This document shows positions 44,184 to 53,523 of a DNA stretch of 64,000 nucleotides, piece by piece. Source of the stretch: Ignavibacteria bacterium (GTDB lineage Bacteria; Bacteroidota; Ignavibacteria; Kapaibacteriales; UBA4661); contig JAAFIV010000007.1 in the NCBI GenBank assembly GCA_013298775.1, positions 94,975 to 158,974 of the forward strand, given 5' to 3'. A program made the translations under genes and the position numbers. Within the stretch, counting starts at the first letter, position 1. Every line of letters starts with the position of its first letter. Below the pieces are notes generated by a model that ran no database searches, was not told the DNA's origin, and saw nothing but the letters and a program-made list of their open reading frames with translations.

Positions 44184-47100
44184 TCATTCTTTCGGCAATT
44201 CCACAAAAAATGTTGCTCCTGCGCCCAGTGTTGATTGACAATAGACTCGTCCATTCATTGCTTCCACAATTTTCTTGACAATCGAAAGCCCTAAACCCGT
44301 AGAATGTTCACCAGCAGTGGGCTGTGCGGTGAGGCGAGCAAATTTACCAAAGAGTTTTTTCATGTCGTCTTCCGACAAACCAGGACCTTCATCGCGCACA
44401 GTAATTTGCACGAATGGTGCAGAATTTTCAAGGGAAATTGTTTTCAAGGTGCAATAAATATTTTTGCCGAAAGGCGAGTATTTGACAGCGTTTGAGACGA
44501 TATTGTCGATTACTTGCATCGTCGCGCTTTCTTCGGCAAAAGCTGTAACGATTTCGGCAGAATATTCTGTGTGAAATGTCAGCATTTTGGCTTCGGCTAC
44601 AGGCGTGTATTGGATTACCGCGTGCTTGAGCAGTGGAACAATATCGAATTCATGAGCGGTAAAGCGCACTGCGTTTTGTTCCAATCGATTCAGATCGAGA
44701 AGGTTCGTGATGAGGTCGAACATTCGGTTTGATGTAGTGAGAATATCGCCTGAAAGCTGGCGAACGTCTTCAGTATCAAGCTCTGGAGCGTTTTCGAGCA
44801 TCATTTTTGCTGCTAATTTAATAGTCGAAAGGGGATTTTTTAGGTCATGTGCTACAATTCCCAAAAATTCATTTTTTTCTGCATTGGCAGTATTCAAACG
44901 CTCGTTCGCTTCCGAAAGCTGATGATTACTGGATTTGAGAGCTACTGTTCGTTCATTAACGGTTGCTTCCAGAAGAGCATTTTGGCGTTGTACTCCGCGA
45001 ACTCGCGCTCGCACTCCCAATACAATCATCCCCGCAAGAGCGCATGAAATCACGGCTCGAAACCACCATGTTTCCCAAAACGGCGGAATAATTTTAATGT
45101 TTAAGCGAATTCCTTCATCATTCCACACGCCATCGTGGTTGCTGGCGCGAACAATAAACGTGTAGTCGCCGCCGCCTAAGTTGGTGTAGGTTGCGCTGCG
45201 CAGCTCGCCGTTGTCCACCCAATCGCGGTCGAATCCTTCCATTTTGTAGGCGTAGCGTGTTTTTCCAGAGTTGGTGAAATCAAGCGCGGCGAAGTCTATC
45301 GTGAAAATATAATCCTTGTAGGAAAGCGTGATTTCACGAGCTTCGGTGATATTCATTGGCAAGGAACGCGCTTGATTGAAGACCTTGAAATTCGTGAAAA
45401 CAATGCGTGGAATTGTAGAATCTGTGCGAATATTCAGAGGATTGAAACTGTTAAAACCATTCGCACCGCCAAAAAACAATTCGCCACCGCGCAAATTCAT
45501 CATTGCGGAGGCGCGGAATTCCTGACCTTGTAAACCGTCTTCAATGTCAAACTGCTTTGTAACAAGAAATGTTGCGGGATTGAACGAACACACCCCAGAA
45601 CTATGCGGCAACCACAGCATTCCTTGTGAGTCACACAGCACGCCAGCAATCAGATTATTCGGCAAACCGTTTGCTGTTGTAATGCGCTGGAAGCGAGTGT
45701 TTTCGGGCTTGTCGGGCGGTGCGTCCACGACGAGATTTAATCCGCCAGAAGTAGCAATCCAGATACGTTTTGCGGGGTCTTCAATGATTTGACGAATGTT
45801 ATTGTGGGTAAGCGTCGTTGTGTCGTTGCCAATGCTCTTAAAGCCAGTAACTGCGCCGTTGTCGGGATTCACAAGATTCAGTCCGCCAGCAGTGCCAATC
45901 CAAAACCGCCCTTTAGAATCCTCAAAAAAATACTTGATGGTCGAATGGGTAAGTTTCATACTTCCATTCTTTCCCGTAAATACTGGCGTAAAATCACGGG
46001 TTTCGGGGTTATATCGGCATGCACCGTTGATAGTACCTATCCACATTCGCCCGCGTGTGTCGCAATAAACGCAGGTGCTACGATTGTTCAAGAGGCTGTT
46101 TTTTTGTGCATCATCATTCTCAAAGTGTGCAATGAAGCGGCGTTTCGTGGTGTCAAAAATATTAATGCCGCCACCATACGAACTGCACCACATCTTGCCG
46201 GAAGAGTCCAAGGTGATAAAATTAATGTTATCGCTCATAGAGCCGTATTTGAGCGTATCGTTGTGGAAAGCCCGTATTTGCTTGGTTTGAGGGTTATACT
46301 CTGCGAGACCTCGCACAGTTCCTATCCAAATATTGCCTTTTTTATCTTGGTGTGCTGCCCAGATATTATTGTCGGGTAAGGTTTCAAGCGGCTTCGCGTT
46401 TGGGTTTCGTCGTTGAATATCAAATTTTCGTTTGTAGGGGTCAATGACACTTGCGCCACCGCCGTACATCCCAATCCACAAGCGACCTTGCGCATCTTCG
46501 TAGAGGGTGTTGATGTAGCTCACGGGCAGGGCATCGGCATATTGGGTTGCGGAGAGTGTCCCAAAGCGCGTAAAATCTCGTGTTTCTGCGTGGAAGAGAT
46601 TTAATCCGTTTTGCGTTGCAACCCAAATTTCCCCACGTTTCGTTACAAGCACATCCCAAATAATATTCTCGCTCAAACTCCGTGTATTTCTTGGCTCATT
46701 GAAAAAATTCTCCGCTTCGCCACGGTGCGGATGAAATGCCGAAAGCCCATGCGGTGTACCGAGCCAAAGCGTGCCAGAAGCGTCTTCGGCAATGGAATGA
46801 ATCGTATTATCCGCGATGCTTTTGGGATTGGACTTGTCATGCTGAAAAACAATACACGTCTCGGAAGCCGCATTAAATCTACATAATCCGCCACCAACTG
46901 TTCCAATCCATAATTCACCAGAGCGTGTTTCGCAGATGCTGCGAACATAGTTCGAGGGTAATCCGTTGATGCTATTTTCATTTGCCAAAAGGACGCGAAA
47001 GGTTCGTGTTTTTTTATCGAATTTATGCAACCCATTTTCCGTACCAACCCACATTTGCCCAGAACGGTCTTGGAAGGTAAACGCTACACGATTACTCCAA

Positions 47101-47570
47101 ATCGCAGTCGTACTGCCGTGTTTCGGCTGATAGCGTATGAAGGAATTATTCACGCGATTGTACATGTTTAAGCCGCCATCTTGGGTGGAAACCCATACAT
47201 CGCCGTCGTGGTCTTCAAAAACGTTTAAGATGCGATTATCGCTGATAGACAAGGAATCAAGCGGGTTGTGGACGAAAAAAATAGAATGAACACCATCGTA
47301 CCGATACAGACCATCTTTCGTACCAAACCACATAAAACCGCGTGAGTCTTGGATAATTGAATAGACCACGCTTTGAATCACGCTGGGCGTTGGCAGATGC
47401 TCAAAATAGAGCGTTTTTGTGGATGGCGAGGGAGCTATTGCTTGGGCTTGTGCAAAGAGAGCGATGCGAAAGAACAACAGGGCAAAAAGAACATACAAAG
47501 CGCGAAAAAACGTGCTTCGGAGGCAAAAGTGGCAAGAAAAAAAATTGTGAAATGGCATGTGGAACAACAT
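44184..47570 (-). CDS. Two-component regulator-propeller sensor histidine kinase
   Basis: A 1128-residue sensor kinase. A signal/anchor region ends near FAQAQA. About a dozen regulator-propeller repeats (about 60-700, e.g. DSRGFMWFGTKDGLYRYD, DAQGRLWIGMYGGGASVIDP) form a large periplasmic double propeller, followed by a Y_Y_Y domain (about 760-825) and a membrane helix near 830-850. HisKA has the phospho-acceptor His in FLGIVAHDLKNP near 907, and the ATPase domain has DNIVSNAVKYSP and STGLGLSIVKKIV. There is no receiver or HTH domain, so it is not a full one-protein hybrid system, and no response regulator gene is adjacent. The best promoter of the window precedes it. Signal unknown; related proteins sense polysaccharide fragments. 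Confidence 0.93.
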   Translation of the reverse strand: MLFHMPFHNFFSCHFCLRSTFFRALYVLFALLFFRIALFAQAQAIAPSPSTKTLYFEHLPTPSVIQSVVYSIIQDSRGFMWFGTKDGLYRYDGVHSIFFVHNPLDSLSISDNRILNVFEDHDGDVWVSTQDGGLNMYNRVNNSFIRYQPKHGSTTAIWSNRVAFTFQDRSGQMWVGTENGLHKFDKKTRTFRVLLANENSINGLPSNYVRSICETRSGELWIGTVGGGLCRFNAASETCIVFQHDKSNPKSIADNTIHSIAEDASGTLWLGTPHGLSAFHPHRGEAENFFNEPRNTRSLSENIIWDVLVTKRGEIWVATQNGLNLFHAETRDFTRFGTLSATQYADALPVSYINTLYEDAQGRLWIGMYGGGASVIDPYKRKFDIQRRNPNAKPLETLPDNNIWAAHQDKKGNIWIGTVRGLAEYNPQTKQIRAFHNDTLKYGSMSDNINFITLDSSGKMWCSSYGGGINIFDTTKRRFIAHFENDDAQKNSLLNNRSTCVYCDTRGRMWIGTINGACRYNPETRDFTPVFTGKNGSMKLTHSTIKYFFEDSKGRFWIGTAGGLNLVNPDNGAVTGFKSIGNDTTTLTHNNIRQIIEDPAKRIWIATSGGLNLVVDAPPDKPENTRFQRITTANGLPNNLIAGVLCDSQGMLWLPHSSGVCSFNPATFLVTKQFDIEDGLQGQEFRASAMMNLRGGELFFGGANGFNSFNPLNIRTDSTIPRIVFTNFKVFNQARSLPMNITEAREITLSYKDYIFTIDFAALDFTNSGKTRYAYKMEGFDRDWVDNGELRSATYTNLGGGDYTFIVRASNHDGVWNDEGIRLNIKIIPPFWETWWFRAVISCALAGMIVLGVRARVRGVQRQNALLEATVNERTVALKSSNHQLSEANERLNTANAEKNEFLGIVAHDLKNPLSTIKLAAKMMLENAPELDTEDVRQLSGDILTTSNRMFDLITNLLDLNRLEQNAVRFTAHEFDIVPLLKHAVIQYTPVAEAKMLTFHTEYSAEIVTAFAEESATMQVIDNIVSNAVKYSPFGKNIYCTLKTISLENSAPFVQITVRDEGPGLSEDDMKKLFGKFARLTAQPTAGEHSTGLGLSIVKKIVEAMNGRVYCQSTLGAGATFFVELPKE

Positions 47571-47882
47571 TCGTAGGAGCGTACAGTATAACCCAAACAG
47601 TACAACCCAAAAAACATTCTGTTCTTCAGTAAAGAACCTCTTGGCAAAGATACTCCAAGGCTACATCTCTCCAAACGAAATTTGCGAGAAAGAAGGGAAA
47701 TCTTGGTGAAAAATTCGGCGTATGCCAAAAACGAATACGTTTGTCGCTTTTGCGGTCTTTTGGGAGCTTGCATTCAAGAAGACAAACAAACTGAATTGCC
47801 CCCAAAACCAGAAAAATACGTATTTTTGCAATCATCATCGTTTCGTCACATCTTGAATTTTAAGAACTACATTGCTACAACT
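47571..47882. other. Divergent gap between the kinase and coiled-coil protein genes
   Basis: About 310 bp. It contains the strong kinase promoter on the minus strand. The plus-strand frame is open across most of it (from 47682) with two Cys-x2-Cys-like groups but no homology, so the coiled-coil gene is started at 47883. Confidence 0.5.
47645..47675 (-). promoter_or_regulatory. Bacteroidota-type promoter of the propeller kinase gene
   Basis: On the minus strand TTTG (47675-47672), 19 bp, then TATCTTTG (47652-47645), a perfect match to the TTTG/TAnnTTTG pattern of the main sigma factor in Bacteroidota. Transcription would begin near 47638, giving a leader of about 68 nt. Confidence 0.6.
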
Positions 47883-48650
47883 ATGACAACAATGGAGCAA
47901 ATAGAAGCCACTCTTGCACGCATCACAGAACGCCAAGAGCAAGGTGTCCTCAGCCTTGAGGCATTAAAAACGCAACTTGCCGCCTCGCAGGAAGTTGCCG
48001 ACCGCCGAGCAGCAGAAGCGAAAGCGGAAGCTGACCGTCGCTCTGCAGAAGCCGACCGTCGAGCAGCAGAAGCGAAAGCAGAAGCCGACCGTCGCTCTGC
48101 GGAAGCCGACCGTCGTGCCGAGAAAACGGCAAAAGAAATAGAAGAACTTCAACAGAGTATTGCAGCAACTGACCGCCAAATAAAAGAACTTGGGCGGCAA
48201 ATCGGTGGTTTGGGCAATAAATTTGGTTCTTTCACCGAAGGCTTACTTTTGCCATCGGTTGGTAAAATTCTGAGTGATTATTTTGGTGCAACGAATTTCC
48301 TACCGCGTATCCGCTCACGCAAGGCTGGACGCGAGTTTGAAGCCGATGCCTTTGCGTATTCTAATGGTGAAAAAAATCTTGGTATTGTAGTAGAAATTAA
48401 AAGTGATGCTGAAGTGCGACACATCAAGCAATTACGCCAAACAATGGAAGAATTACCACAGTTTTACCCAGAGTTTGCGCACTTGCGTCTGCAAGGATTA
48501 TTCACTGCCGTTGATGGTATTTCCATAGAAGTACGGCGCGAAGCGGCACGAGCGGGTATTTTTGTAGCAGTTATCACCGATGACTTTTTAGAATTTACCC
48601 CGCCAGAAGACACCTTTGAGCCGTTTACCGTAGAAGCCAAACGCCTGTAA
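47883..48650 (+). CDS. Coiled-coil protein with PD-(D/E)XK nuclease-like domain
   Basis: A 255-residue protein. The N-terminal 115 residues are a charged coiled coil with two tandem 18-residue units (ADRRAAEAKAEADRRSAE). The C-terminal part has LLPSVGKILSDYFGATNF, then EFEADAFAYSNGEKNLGIVVEIKS, where D and E-x-K fit a PD-(D/E)XK active site, and ends with a VFVAV-like strand (AGIFVAVITDDF). It resembles DUF3782-type proteins. Function is unknown; a nuclease role is inferred from fold only. Start chosen at MTTMEQIEATLARI. Confidence 0.75.
   Translation: MTTMEQIEATLARITERQEQGVLSLEALKTQLAASQEVADRRAAEAKAEADRRSAEADRRAAEAKAEADRRSAEADRRAEKTAKEIEELQQSIAATDRQIKELGRQIGGLGNKFGSFTEGLLLPSVGKILSDYFGATNFLPRIRSRKAGREFEADAFAYSNGEKNLGIVVEIKSDAEVRHIKQLRQTMEELPQFYPEFAHLRLQGLFTAVDGISIEVRREAARAGIFVAVITDDFLEFTPPEDTFEPFTVEAKRL
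47997..48104. repeat. Two tandem 54-bp repeats in the coiled-coil gene
   Basis: Units 47997-48050 and 48051-48104 differ at only a few third-codon positions and code the same 18 residues. Confidence 0.9.
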
Positions 48651-48809
48651 ATGTATTGTTGTGGAAAAACATTTCTCGCACCATTGTTTTGAATTTTTTG
48701 TATTTTATAGGCTTTGTTTGATTGCACTTTCTGATTCAATACACCGTGCAAACACTCATTCACAGCCACGAAAAATACCTATTTCTCCCTTCCACAAATT
48801 TTGTTGTCC

Positions 48810-51278
48810 ATGATAGTTCTCAAATTTGGCGGCTCCTCCGTTGGCACGCCCGAACGCATTAACTCGGTTATCGAAATTTCCACCAAAGCCTTGCAAAAAC
48901 ACGGTCGTGCAGGCGTGGTCGTGTCGGCATTTTCGGGTGTTACCGACCAACTTATTAAAACCGCAAAACTTGCCGCAAGCGGCGACACCGCATACAGCAA
49001 TGAGTTCGACGATATGTACCGTCGCCACATCACCGCCATTGAAACACTCTTTGGCTCTGCTGAGGGTAACCCTCGCGGCGGCATAGAAACTGCCCGCAAA
49101 GAAGTGGAAGCAATTTTGATGGAATTGCGCGGGCTTTTGCACGGCATTTTCCTCATTCGAGAATTATCGAACCGCACACTGGACTACGTGTGCAGTTTTG
49201 GCGAGCGGTTATCGGCGTTTATCATTGCCCGCACCATGACGGCGCGTGGCGTAAACACGGACTTTCTGGACGCTCGCACCGTCGTAAAAACCAACAACGA
49301 TTTCACCTCTGCAAAGGTGGATTTTGCGACCACCAACGCGAACATCCAAAAGTATTTCGCCGCGCATCCGAATTTGCAACTTATCACTGGTTTTATCGGC
49401 TCGACGGCGGATGGACAAACAACCACGCTGGGGCGCGGTGGCTCGGACTACACGGCAGCTATTTTTGGTGCTGCGCTCACCGCGCACGATATTGAAATTT
49501 GGACCGATGTGGACGGTGTAATGACCGCCGACCCTCGTAAAGTCAAGAACGCACGGACGCTTGACCGTCTCACCTACGAAGAAGCAATGGAGCTTTCGCA
49601 CTTCGGCGCGAAGGTGATTTATCCGCCCACCATCCAGCCCGCATTCGAGCTAGGCATTCCGCTCTGGATTCGCAATACGTTCAATCCCGATTTCCCTGGC
49701 ACCTTGATTGACAAAGTCGGCGATGCCGCATCAACACTGCCCGTGAAGGGGATTTCGTCTATTAAAGATATTACGCTCATTTCGCTCGAAGGCGCAGGAA
49801 TGGTCGGCGTTGTAGGCGTGGCGCAGCGTTTGTTTTCGGCACTGGCGCGTGAGCGTGTGAACGTGATAATGATTACTCAAGCCTCTAGCGAGCATTCTAT
49901 CTGCATTGCCGTAGAGCCAAGTTCGGCGGACGCTGCCGCGCGGGCGATTGAAACAGAATTTACCTACGAAATGAACATTTCGCGCCAAATTGCGCCGCCG
50001 AAACTGGAACGCCAGCTTTCGATTGTCGCCATTGTCGGCGGCAATATGCGCCATACGCCAGGCATTGCGGGCAAGGTGTTTCAAGCATTAGGCAGAAACG
50101 GTGTGAATGTGCGAGCAATCGCGCAGGGCGCGTCGGAACTGAATATCTCGGTGGTCGTGGACCAAGCGCAAGAAGCAAAAGCTATCAGCGCGATTCACAA
50201 TAATTTCTTCCTTGCCGCCACGAAAACCCTGCATTTGTGCATCGTTGGAACGGGTTTGATTGGCAAAGAATTATTGAAGCAAATCAAGCAACAATCGGAC
50301 TTCCTCGTGCGCGAGCGCGGTTTGGAAATCAAAATTATCGGCATGGCAAATAGTAGCAAAATGCTGGTGAATGAAAACGGAATCAGTTTGGACGGTTACG
50401 AGGACGCTCTGGCGGCATCGGACAAAGCCATGAATCTACGCGGCTTTGTGGATGACATTGCCACGCTTGCCTTGCCGAACAAAGTATTTATTGACAACAC
50501 CACAAGCGAGGAAGTATCAGGCTTCTACGAGGAAATTCTTTCTAAAAGTATTGCCATTGTAACGCCAAACAAAAAGGCAAACACGGGCAGCCAAGCGCAG
50601 TACAAGGCAATTCGCACGGCGGCATTGAAAGCAAACGCAGCATTTCACTACGAAACCAACGTGGGAGGCGGCTTGCCAATTATTGACACGCTGCGAGGTT
50701 TGGTCGGCTCTGGCGACACGATTCATCGCATTCAAGCGGTTTCCTCTGGCACACTCAGCTACGTGTTCAATTCCTTCACCGAAGGGCGGAAATTCAGCGA
50801 TGTGATTCGGGAAGCCCGCGAGCGCGGCTACACCGAGCCAGACCCGCGTGAAGACTTAGGCGGTATGGATGTTGCCCGCAAACTGCTTATTCTCTCGCGG
50901 GAAATCGGATTGGAATTGGAATTGTCCGATATTTCCGTGCAGAATCTTGTGCCAGAATCCTGTCGCAATGCGGATTCCGTCGAAGGATTTTTCGCAGCAT
51001 TAGAACAAGAAAACGAGTATTTTGAAGGCTTACGCGCAGAAGCCGCCAAGCACGGAAAAGTGCTGCGGTACATCGCCTCGCTCGAAGGCACACGCTCGGA
51101 GGCAAAGCTGGAAGCCGTTGATGCAGCGCACCCGTTCTACAACTTGAACGCCAGCGATAATAAATTCGCTATTTCGAGCGAGTATTATTCCACCACGCCG
51201 CTTGTGATTCAAGGTCCGGGCGCGGGCGCGAAAGTAACTGCTTCCGGCGTACTGGCGGATATTCTGCGCACGGCGTAA
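48810..51278 (+). CDS. thrA: Bifunctional aspartokinase / homoserine dehydrogenase
   Basis: An 822-residue fusion catalysing the first and third steps from aspartate to threonine and methionine. The kinase part has KFGGSSVGT at 4-12 and TLGRGGSDYTAAIF. Two ACT regulatory domains follow (about 315-460). The dehydrogenase part begins with the NAD(P)-binding CIVGTGLIGKELL near 476 and contains ETNVGGGLPIIDTLRGL and YTEPDPREDLGGMDVARKLLIL. Start is ATG 48810 (a TTG 9 bp upstream is in frame). ThrB and ThrC are not adjacent, so it is probably regulated alone, with threonine feedback expected from the family. Confidence 0.96.
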   Translation: MIVLKFGGSSVGTPERINSVIEISTKALQKHGRAGVVVSAFSGVTDQLIKTAKLAASGDTAYSNEFDDMYRRHITAIETLFGSAEGNPRGGIETARKEVEAILMELRGLLHGIFLIRELSNRTLDYVCSFGERLSAFIIARTMTARGVNTDFLDARTVVKTNNDFTSAKVDFATTNANIQKYFAAHPNLQLITGFIGSTADGQTTTLGRGGSDYTAAIFGAALTAHDIEIWTDVDGVMTADPRKVKNARTLDRLTYEEAMELSHFGAKVIYPPTIQPAFELGIPLWIRNTFNPDFPGTLIDKVGDAASTLPVKGISSIKDITLISLEGAGMVGVVGVAQRLFSALARERVNVIMITQASSEHSICIAVEPSSADAAARAIETEFTYEMNISRQIAPPKLERQLSIVAIVGGNMRHTPGIAGKVFQALGRNGVNVRAIAQGASELNISVVVDQAQEAKAISAIHNNFFLAATKTLHLCIVGTGLIGKELLKQIKQQSDFLVRERGLEIKIIGMANSSKMLVNENGISLDGYEDALAASDKAMNLRGFVDDIATLALPNKVFIDNTTSEEVSGFYEEILSKSIAIVTPNKKANTGSQAQYKAIRTAALKANAAFHYETNVGGGLPIIDTLRGLVGSGDTIHRIQAVSSGTLSYVFNSFTEGRKFSDVIREARERGYTEPDPREDLGGMDVARKLLILSREIGLELELSDISVQNLVPESCRNADSVEGFFAALEQENEYFEGLRAEAAKHGKVLRYIASLEGTRSEAKLEAVDAAHPFYNLNASDNKFAISSEYYSTTPLVIQGPGAGAKVTASGVLADILRTA

Positions 51279-51289
51279 ATACTGGCTTT

Positions 51290-51410
51290 GTGAGGCTCTC
51301 AATTCCTATTGAGGGTCTCACTTCTTTCGGTTAAGTGAGACCCTCCTTTTGACAAGCGATACCCTCGCTTTCGGTCAAGTGAGACCCTCGCCAAGAAGCG
51401 AGAGCCTCAC
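51290..51410. repeat. Family-3 palindromic element (GTGAGGCTCTC ends)
   Basis: 121 bp with 11-bp perfect inverted ends GTGAGGCTCTC and GAGAGCCTCAC and several inner GTGAGACCCTC/GAGGGTCTCAC units that can pair. A disrupted relative is at 36041-36249. Lies between thrA and the deiminase gene. No target duplication seen. Confidence 0.75.
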
Positions 51411-51446
51411 ATCAAAAAACGATTGTCCATTTGTCCACATTTCTTC

Positions 51447-52529
51447 ATGTCCCCAACTCCTTCCGAACAAGGTTTTTCCATGCCCGCCGAGTGGGAACGC
51501 CATAAAGCAACATGGCTCGGCTGGCCCCTGAACTCCGAAGATTGGCCCGGAAAGTTTGTCCCCATTCGCTGGGTGTATGGCGAGATTGCTCGTGCAATCA
51601 CACGCGGCGGCGAAGCGGTGCATATTGTCGTGGATAACGATAGCCACGAAGCGCAAGCACGCTTGGTTCTTTCCAAAGCGGGTGTAGATTTGACTAAAGT
51701 TGAATTCTTCCAATGCCGCATGAATCGTGGCTGGATGCGGGATTGTTTGCCGGCATTTGTGCAGCGAAGCCTCGTTAGTACGCTCGGCGAGGTGATGAGC
51801 GAAACATTGGCGATAAAATTCACCTTCAACGGCTGGGCAAAATATGACAACTGGCAATTCGACAACGCCCTTGCAAACCGCTTGTCGCCTCATGTTGGCT
51901 GGCATATTGTGGAAGCAATGCTCGGCAAACGTCAGATCGCGCTCGAAGGCGGCGGCATTGACGTAAACGGGCGCGGAACGCTGCTCACAACCGAAGAATG
52001 CTATCTCGACCCAACCGTGCAGGTGCGCAATCCAGGTTTGTCGAAAGCAGATTTTGAGCGGGGTTTGAAGGAGTATCTTGGCGTTACGAATGTTCTCTGG
52101 CTCGGCAAAGGCATCGCGGGCGACGACACGCACGGACACGTGGACGACCTCTGCCGCTTTGTCAATCCAACAACCGTTGTGCTGGTGCAGGAGAAAAATG
52201 CGCACGACGCAAACTACCACGCTTTGCAGGAAAACCGCGAACGCCTTGAAGGAATGCGCCTTGAGGACGGCAGCAATATCAACGTTGTTGCATTGCCCAT
52301 GCCCGCACCGCTCCACTTCGACGGTATGCGCTTGCCCGCGAGCTATGCAAACTTCTACATCAGCAATGGTGCGGTTCTCATGCCCACCTTCAACGACCCA
52401 AACGACCGCGTCGCGCTTGGCATTCTCTCCGAACTTTTCACTGACCGCCCTGTGATTGGCATCCACGCTGTAGATTTGGTCTGGGGTTTGGGGACGTTGC
52501 ATTGTTTGACGCATGAAGAGCCGATGTAA
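51447..52529 (+). CDS. Agmatine deiminase family protein
   Basis: A 360-residue guanidine-modifying enzyme of the agmatine deiminase/PPAD family. It probably hydrolyses agmatine to N-carbamoylputrescine plus ammonia. Visible: MPAEWERHKATWLGWP, WMRDCLPAFV, the EGGGIDVNGRGTLLTTEECYL block, catalytic His in DDTHGHVDDLCRF, and nucleophile Cys near the C-terminus in GTLHCLTHEEP. Start chosen at ATG 51447. No carbamoylputrescine amidase gene is adjacent, so the polyamine route is inferred. Confidence 0.9.
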   Translation: MSPTPSEQGFSMPAEWERHKATWLGWPLNSEDWPGKFVPIRWVYGEIARAITRGGEAVHIVVDNDSHEAQARLVLSKAGVDLTKVEFFQCRMNRGWMRDCLPAFVQRSLVSTLGEVMSETLAIKFTFNGWAKYDNWQFDNALANRLSPHVGWHIVEAMLGKRQIALEGGGIDVNGRGTLLTTEECYLDPTVQVRNPGLSKADFERGLKEYLGVTNVLWLGKGIAGDDTHGHVDDLCRFVNPTTVVLVQEKNAHDANYHALQENRERLEGMRLEDGSNINVVALPMPAPLHFDGMRLPASYANFYISNGAVLMPTFNDPNDRVALGILSELFTDRPVIGIHAVDLVWGLGTLHCLTHEEPM

Positions 52530-52567
52530 TTGCAAACACGTTTCCTTGGAAACCTCATCAATACTCT

Positions 52568-52888
52568 ATGCCACAGCCCGCACCACATCTTCCGCGCACG
52601 TTGTTTTGGGACACAAATCCCGACGCGATAGACTGGCAAGCGCACGCACGATTCGTGATTGAGCGAGTGCTGACGAGGGGTTCGCTGGAGGATTGGCGCG
52701 AGATTGTTCGTTTTTACTCCTTTGAACGCATCGGCGCGGAAGTTGTGCAGATACGCTTTCTCGACCGAAAAACCTTAGCATTTTGCAGCGCGGTGTTTGA
52801 TATTCCGAAAGAGCAGTTTCGATGCTACACAATATCACAGGACAACTCCATTACAACGCCGTCCCTGAGGAAACTTTGGGATTTCTAA
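52568..52888 (+). CDS. DUF6922-like putative antitoxin
   Basis: A 106-residue protein with LPRTLFWDTNPDAIDWQAHARFVIERVL at the start and IVRFYSFERIGAEVVQIRFL, KTLAFCSAVFDIP later, typical of small proteins coded just before AbiEii-like nucleotidyltransferases in Bacteroidota. Its 3' end overlaps the next gene by 67 bp, so the two are coupled. Antitoxin role is inferred from this pairing. Confidence 0.75.
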   Translation: MPQPAPHLPRTLFWDTNPDAIDWQAHARFVIERVLTRGSLEDWREIVRFYSFERIGAEVVQIRFLDRKTLAFCSAVFDIPKEQFRCYTISQDNSITTPSLRKLWDF

Positions 52889-53475
52889 AACAGCTACAAG
52901 CCTTGCCAATGCTTGCTTCAGCGTATCTTGTGGGTGGAACTGCGCTCGCGCTCTACGTTGGGCATAGAATTTCCGAAGACCTTGACATTTTTTTGCCCGA
53001 AGGTTTCGAGACGGAAATGCTTGCGCAGGAAATACAAATGCTTGCAGAACGCATAAATACTGACTTTGTAGAAACAGGTCGAGCGAAAAATACACTGTCG
53101 GGGCGTATTGGTGCAGTCAAGTTCGATATTATCACTTTCGCGTATCCAATGTTGAATGAGGTGCGGAACATTGATACTTTGCGGCTTGCGAGTGTGCCTG
53201 ATATTGCCGCTATGAAGCTATCTGCTGTTGTGAATCGTGGCGCGAAGAAAGACTTCTGGGATGTTCACCACTTGTTGCAATTAGCGACGCTTGCTGACTT
53301 GTTACATTATTTTTCGATGAAGTTTCACACCCGTGATACCATGCACATTGTGAGGGCTTTGACCTACTTTGACGATGCCGAAGCCCAGCCTGACCCCTTC
53401 GCACTATTGCCCGTTTCGTGGGCAAGTATCAAAAAAGATATTACCAACGCCGTGCAAGTATTTGTGCGGTCTTGA
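52822..53475 (+). CDS. AbiEii/AbiGii-type nucleotidyltransferase toxin
   Basis: A 217-residue nucleotidyltransferase-fold protein. The active-site pattern YLVGGTALALYVGHRISEDLDIFL (GG-T...R.S.DLD) is intact. PDIAAMKLSAVVNRGAKKDFWDVHHLL matches the conserved K..A...R...KD.xD segment of the family. AbiEii proteins act as toxins in abortive-infection toxin-antitoxin systems, modifying nucleotides or tRNA. The overlapping upstream gene is the likely antitoxin. Confidence 0.88.
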   Translation: MLHNITGQLHYNAVPEETLGFLKQLQALPMLASAYLVGGTALALYVGHRISEDLDIFLPEGFETEMLAQEIQMLAERINTDFVETGRAKNTLSGRIGAVKFDIITFAYPMLNEVRNIDTLRLASVPDIAAMKLSAVVNRGAKKDFWDVHHLLQLATLADLLHYFSMKFHTRDTMHIVRALTYFDDAEAQPDPFALLPVSWASIKKDITNAVQVFVRS

Positions 53476-53523
53476 AGCGATGTACACCTTTATTCTCACC
53501 TTGATTTTACGATACATTTACTG

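Noticed and set aside
47682..47882. N-terminal extension of the coiled-coil protein with Cys pairs (CRFCGLLGAC)
   Set aside because: The extension overlaps the divergent promoter region and has no spacing typical of a zinc site; the ATG at 47883 gives a normal start.
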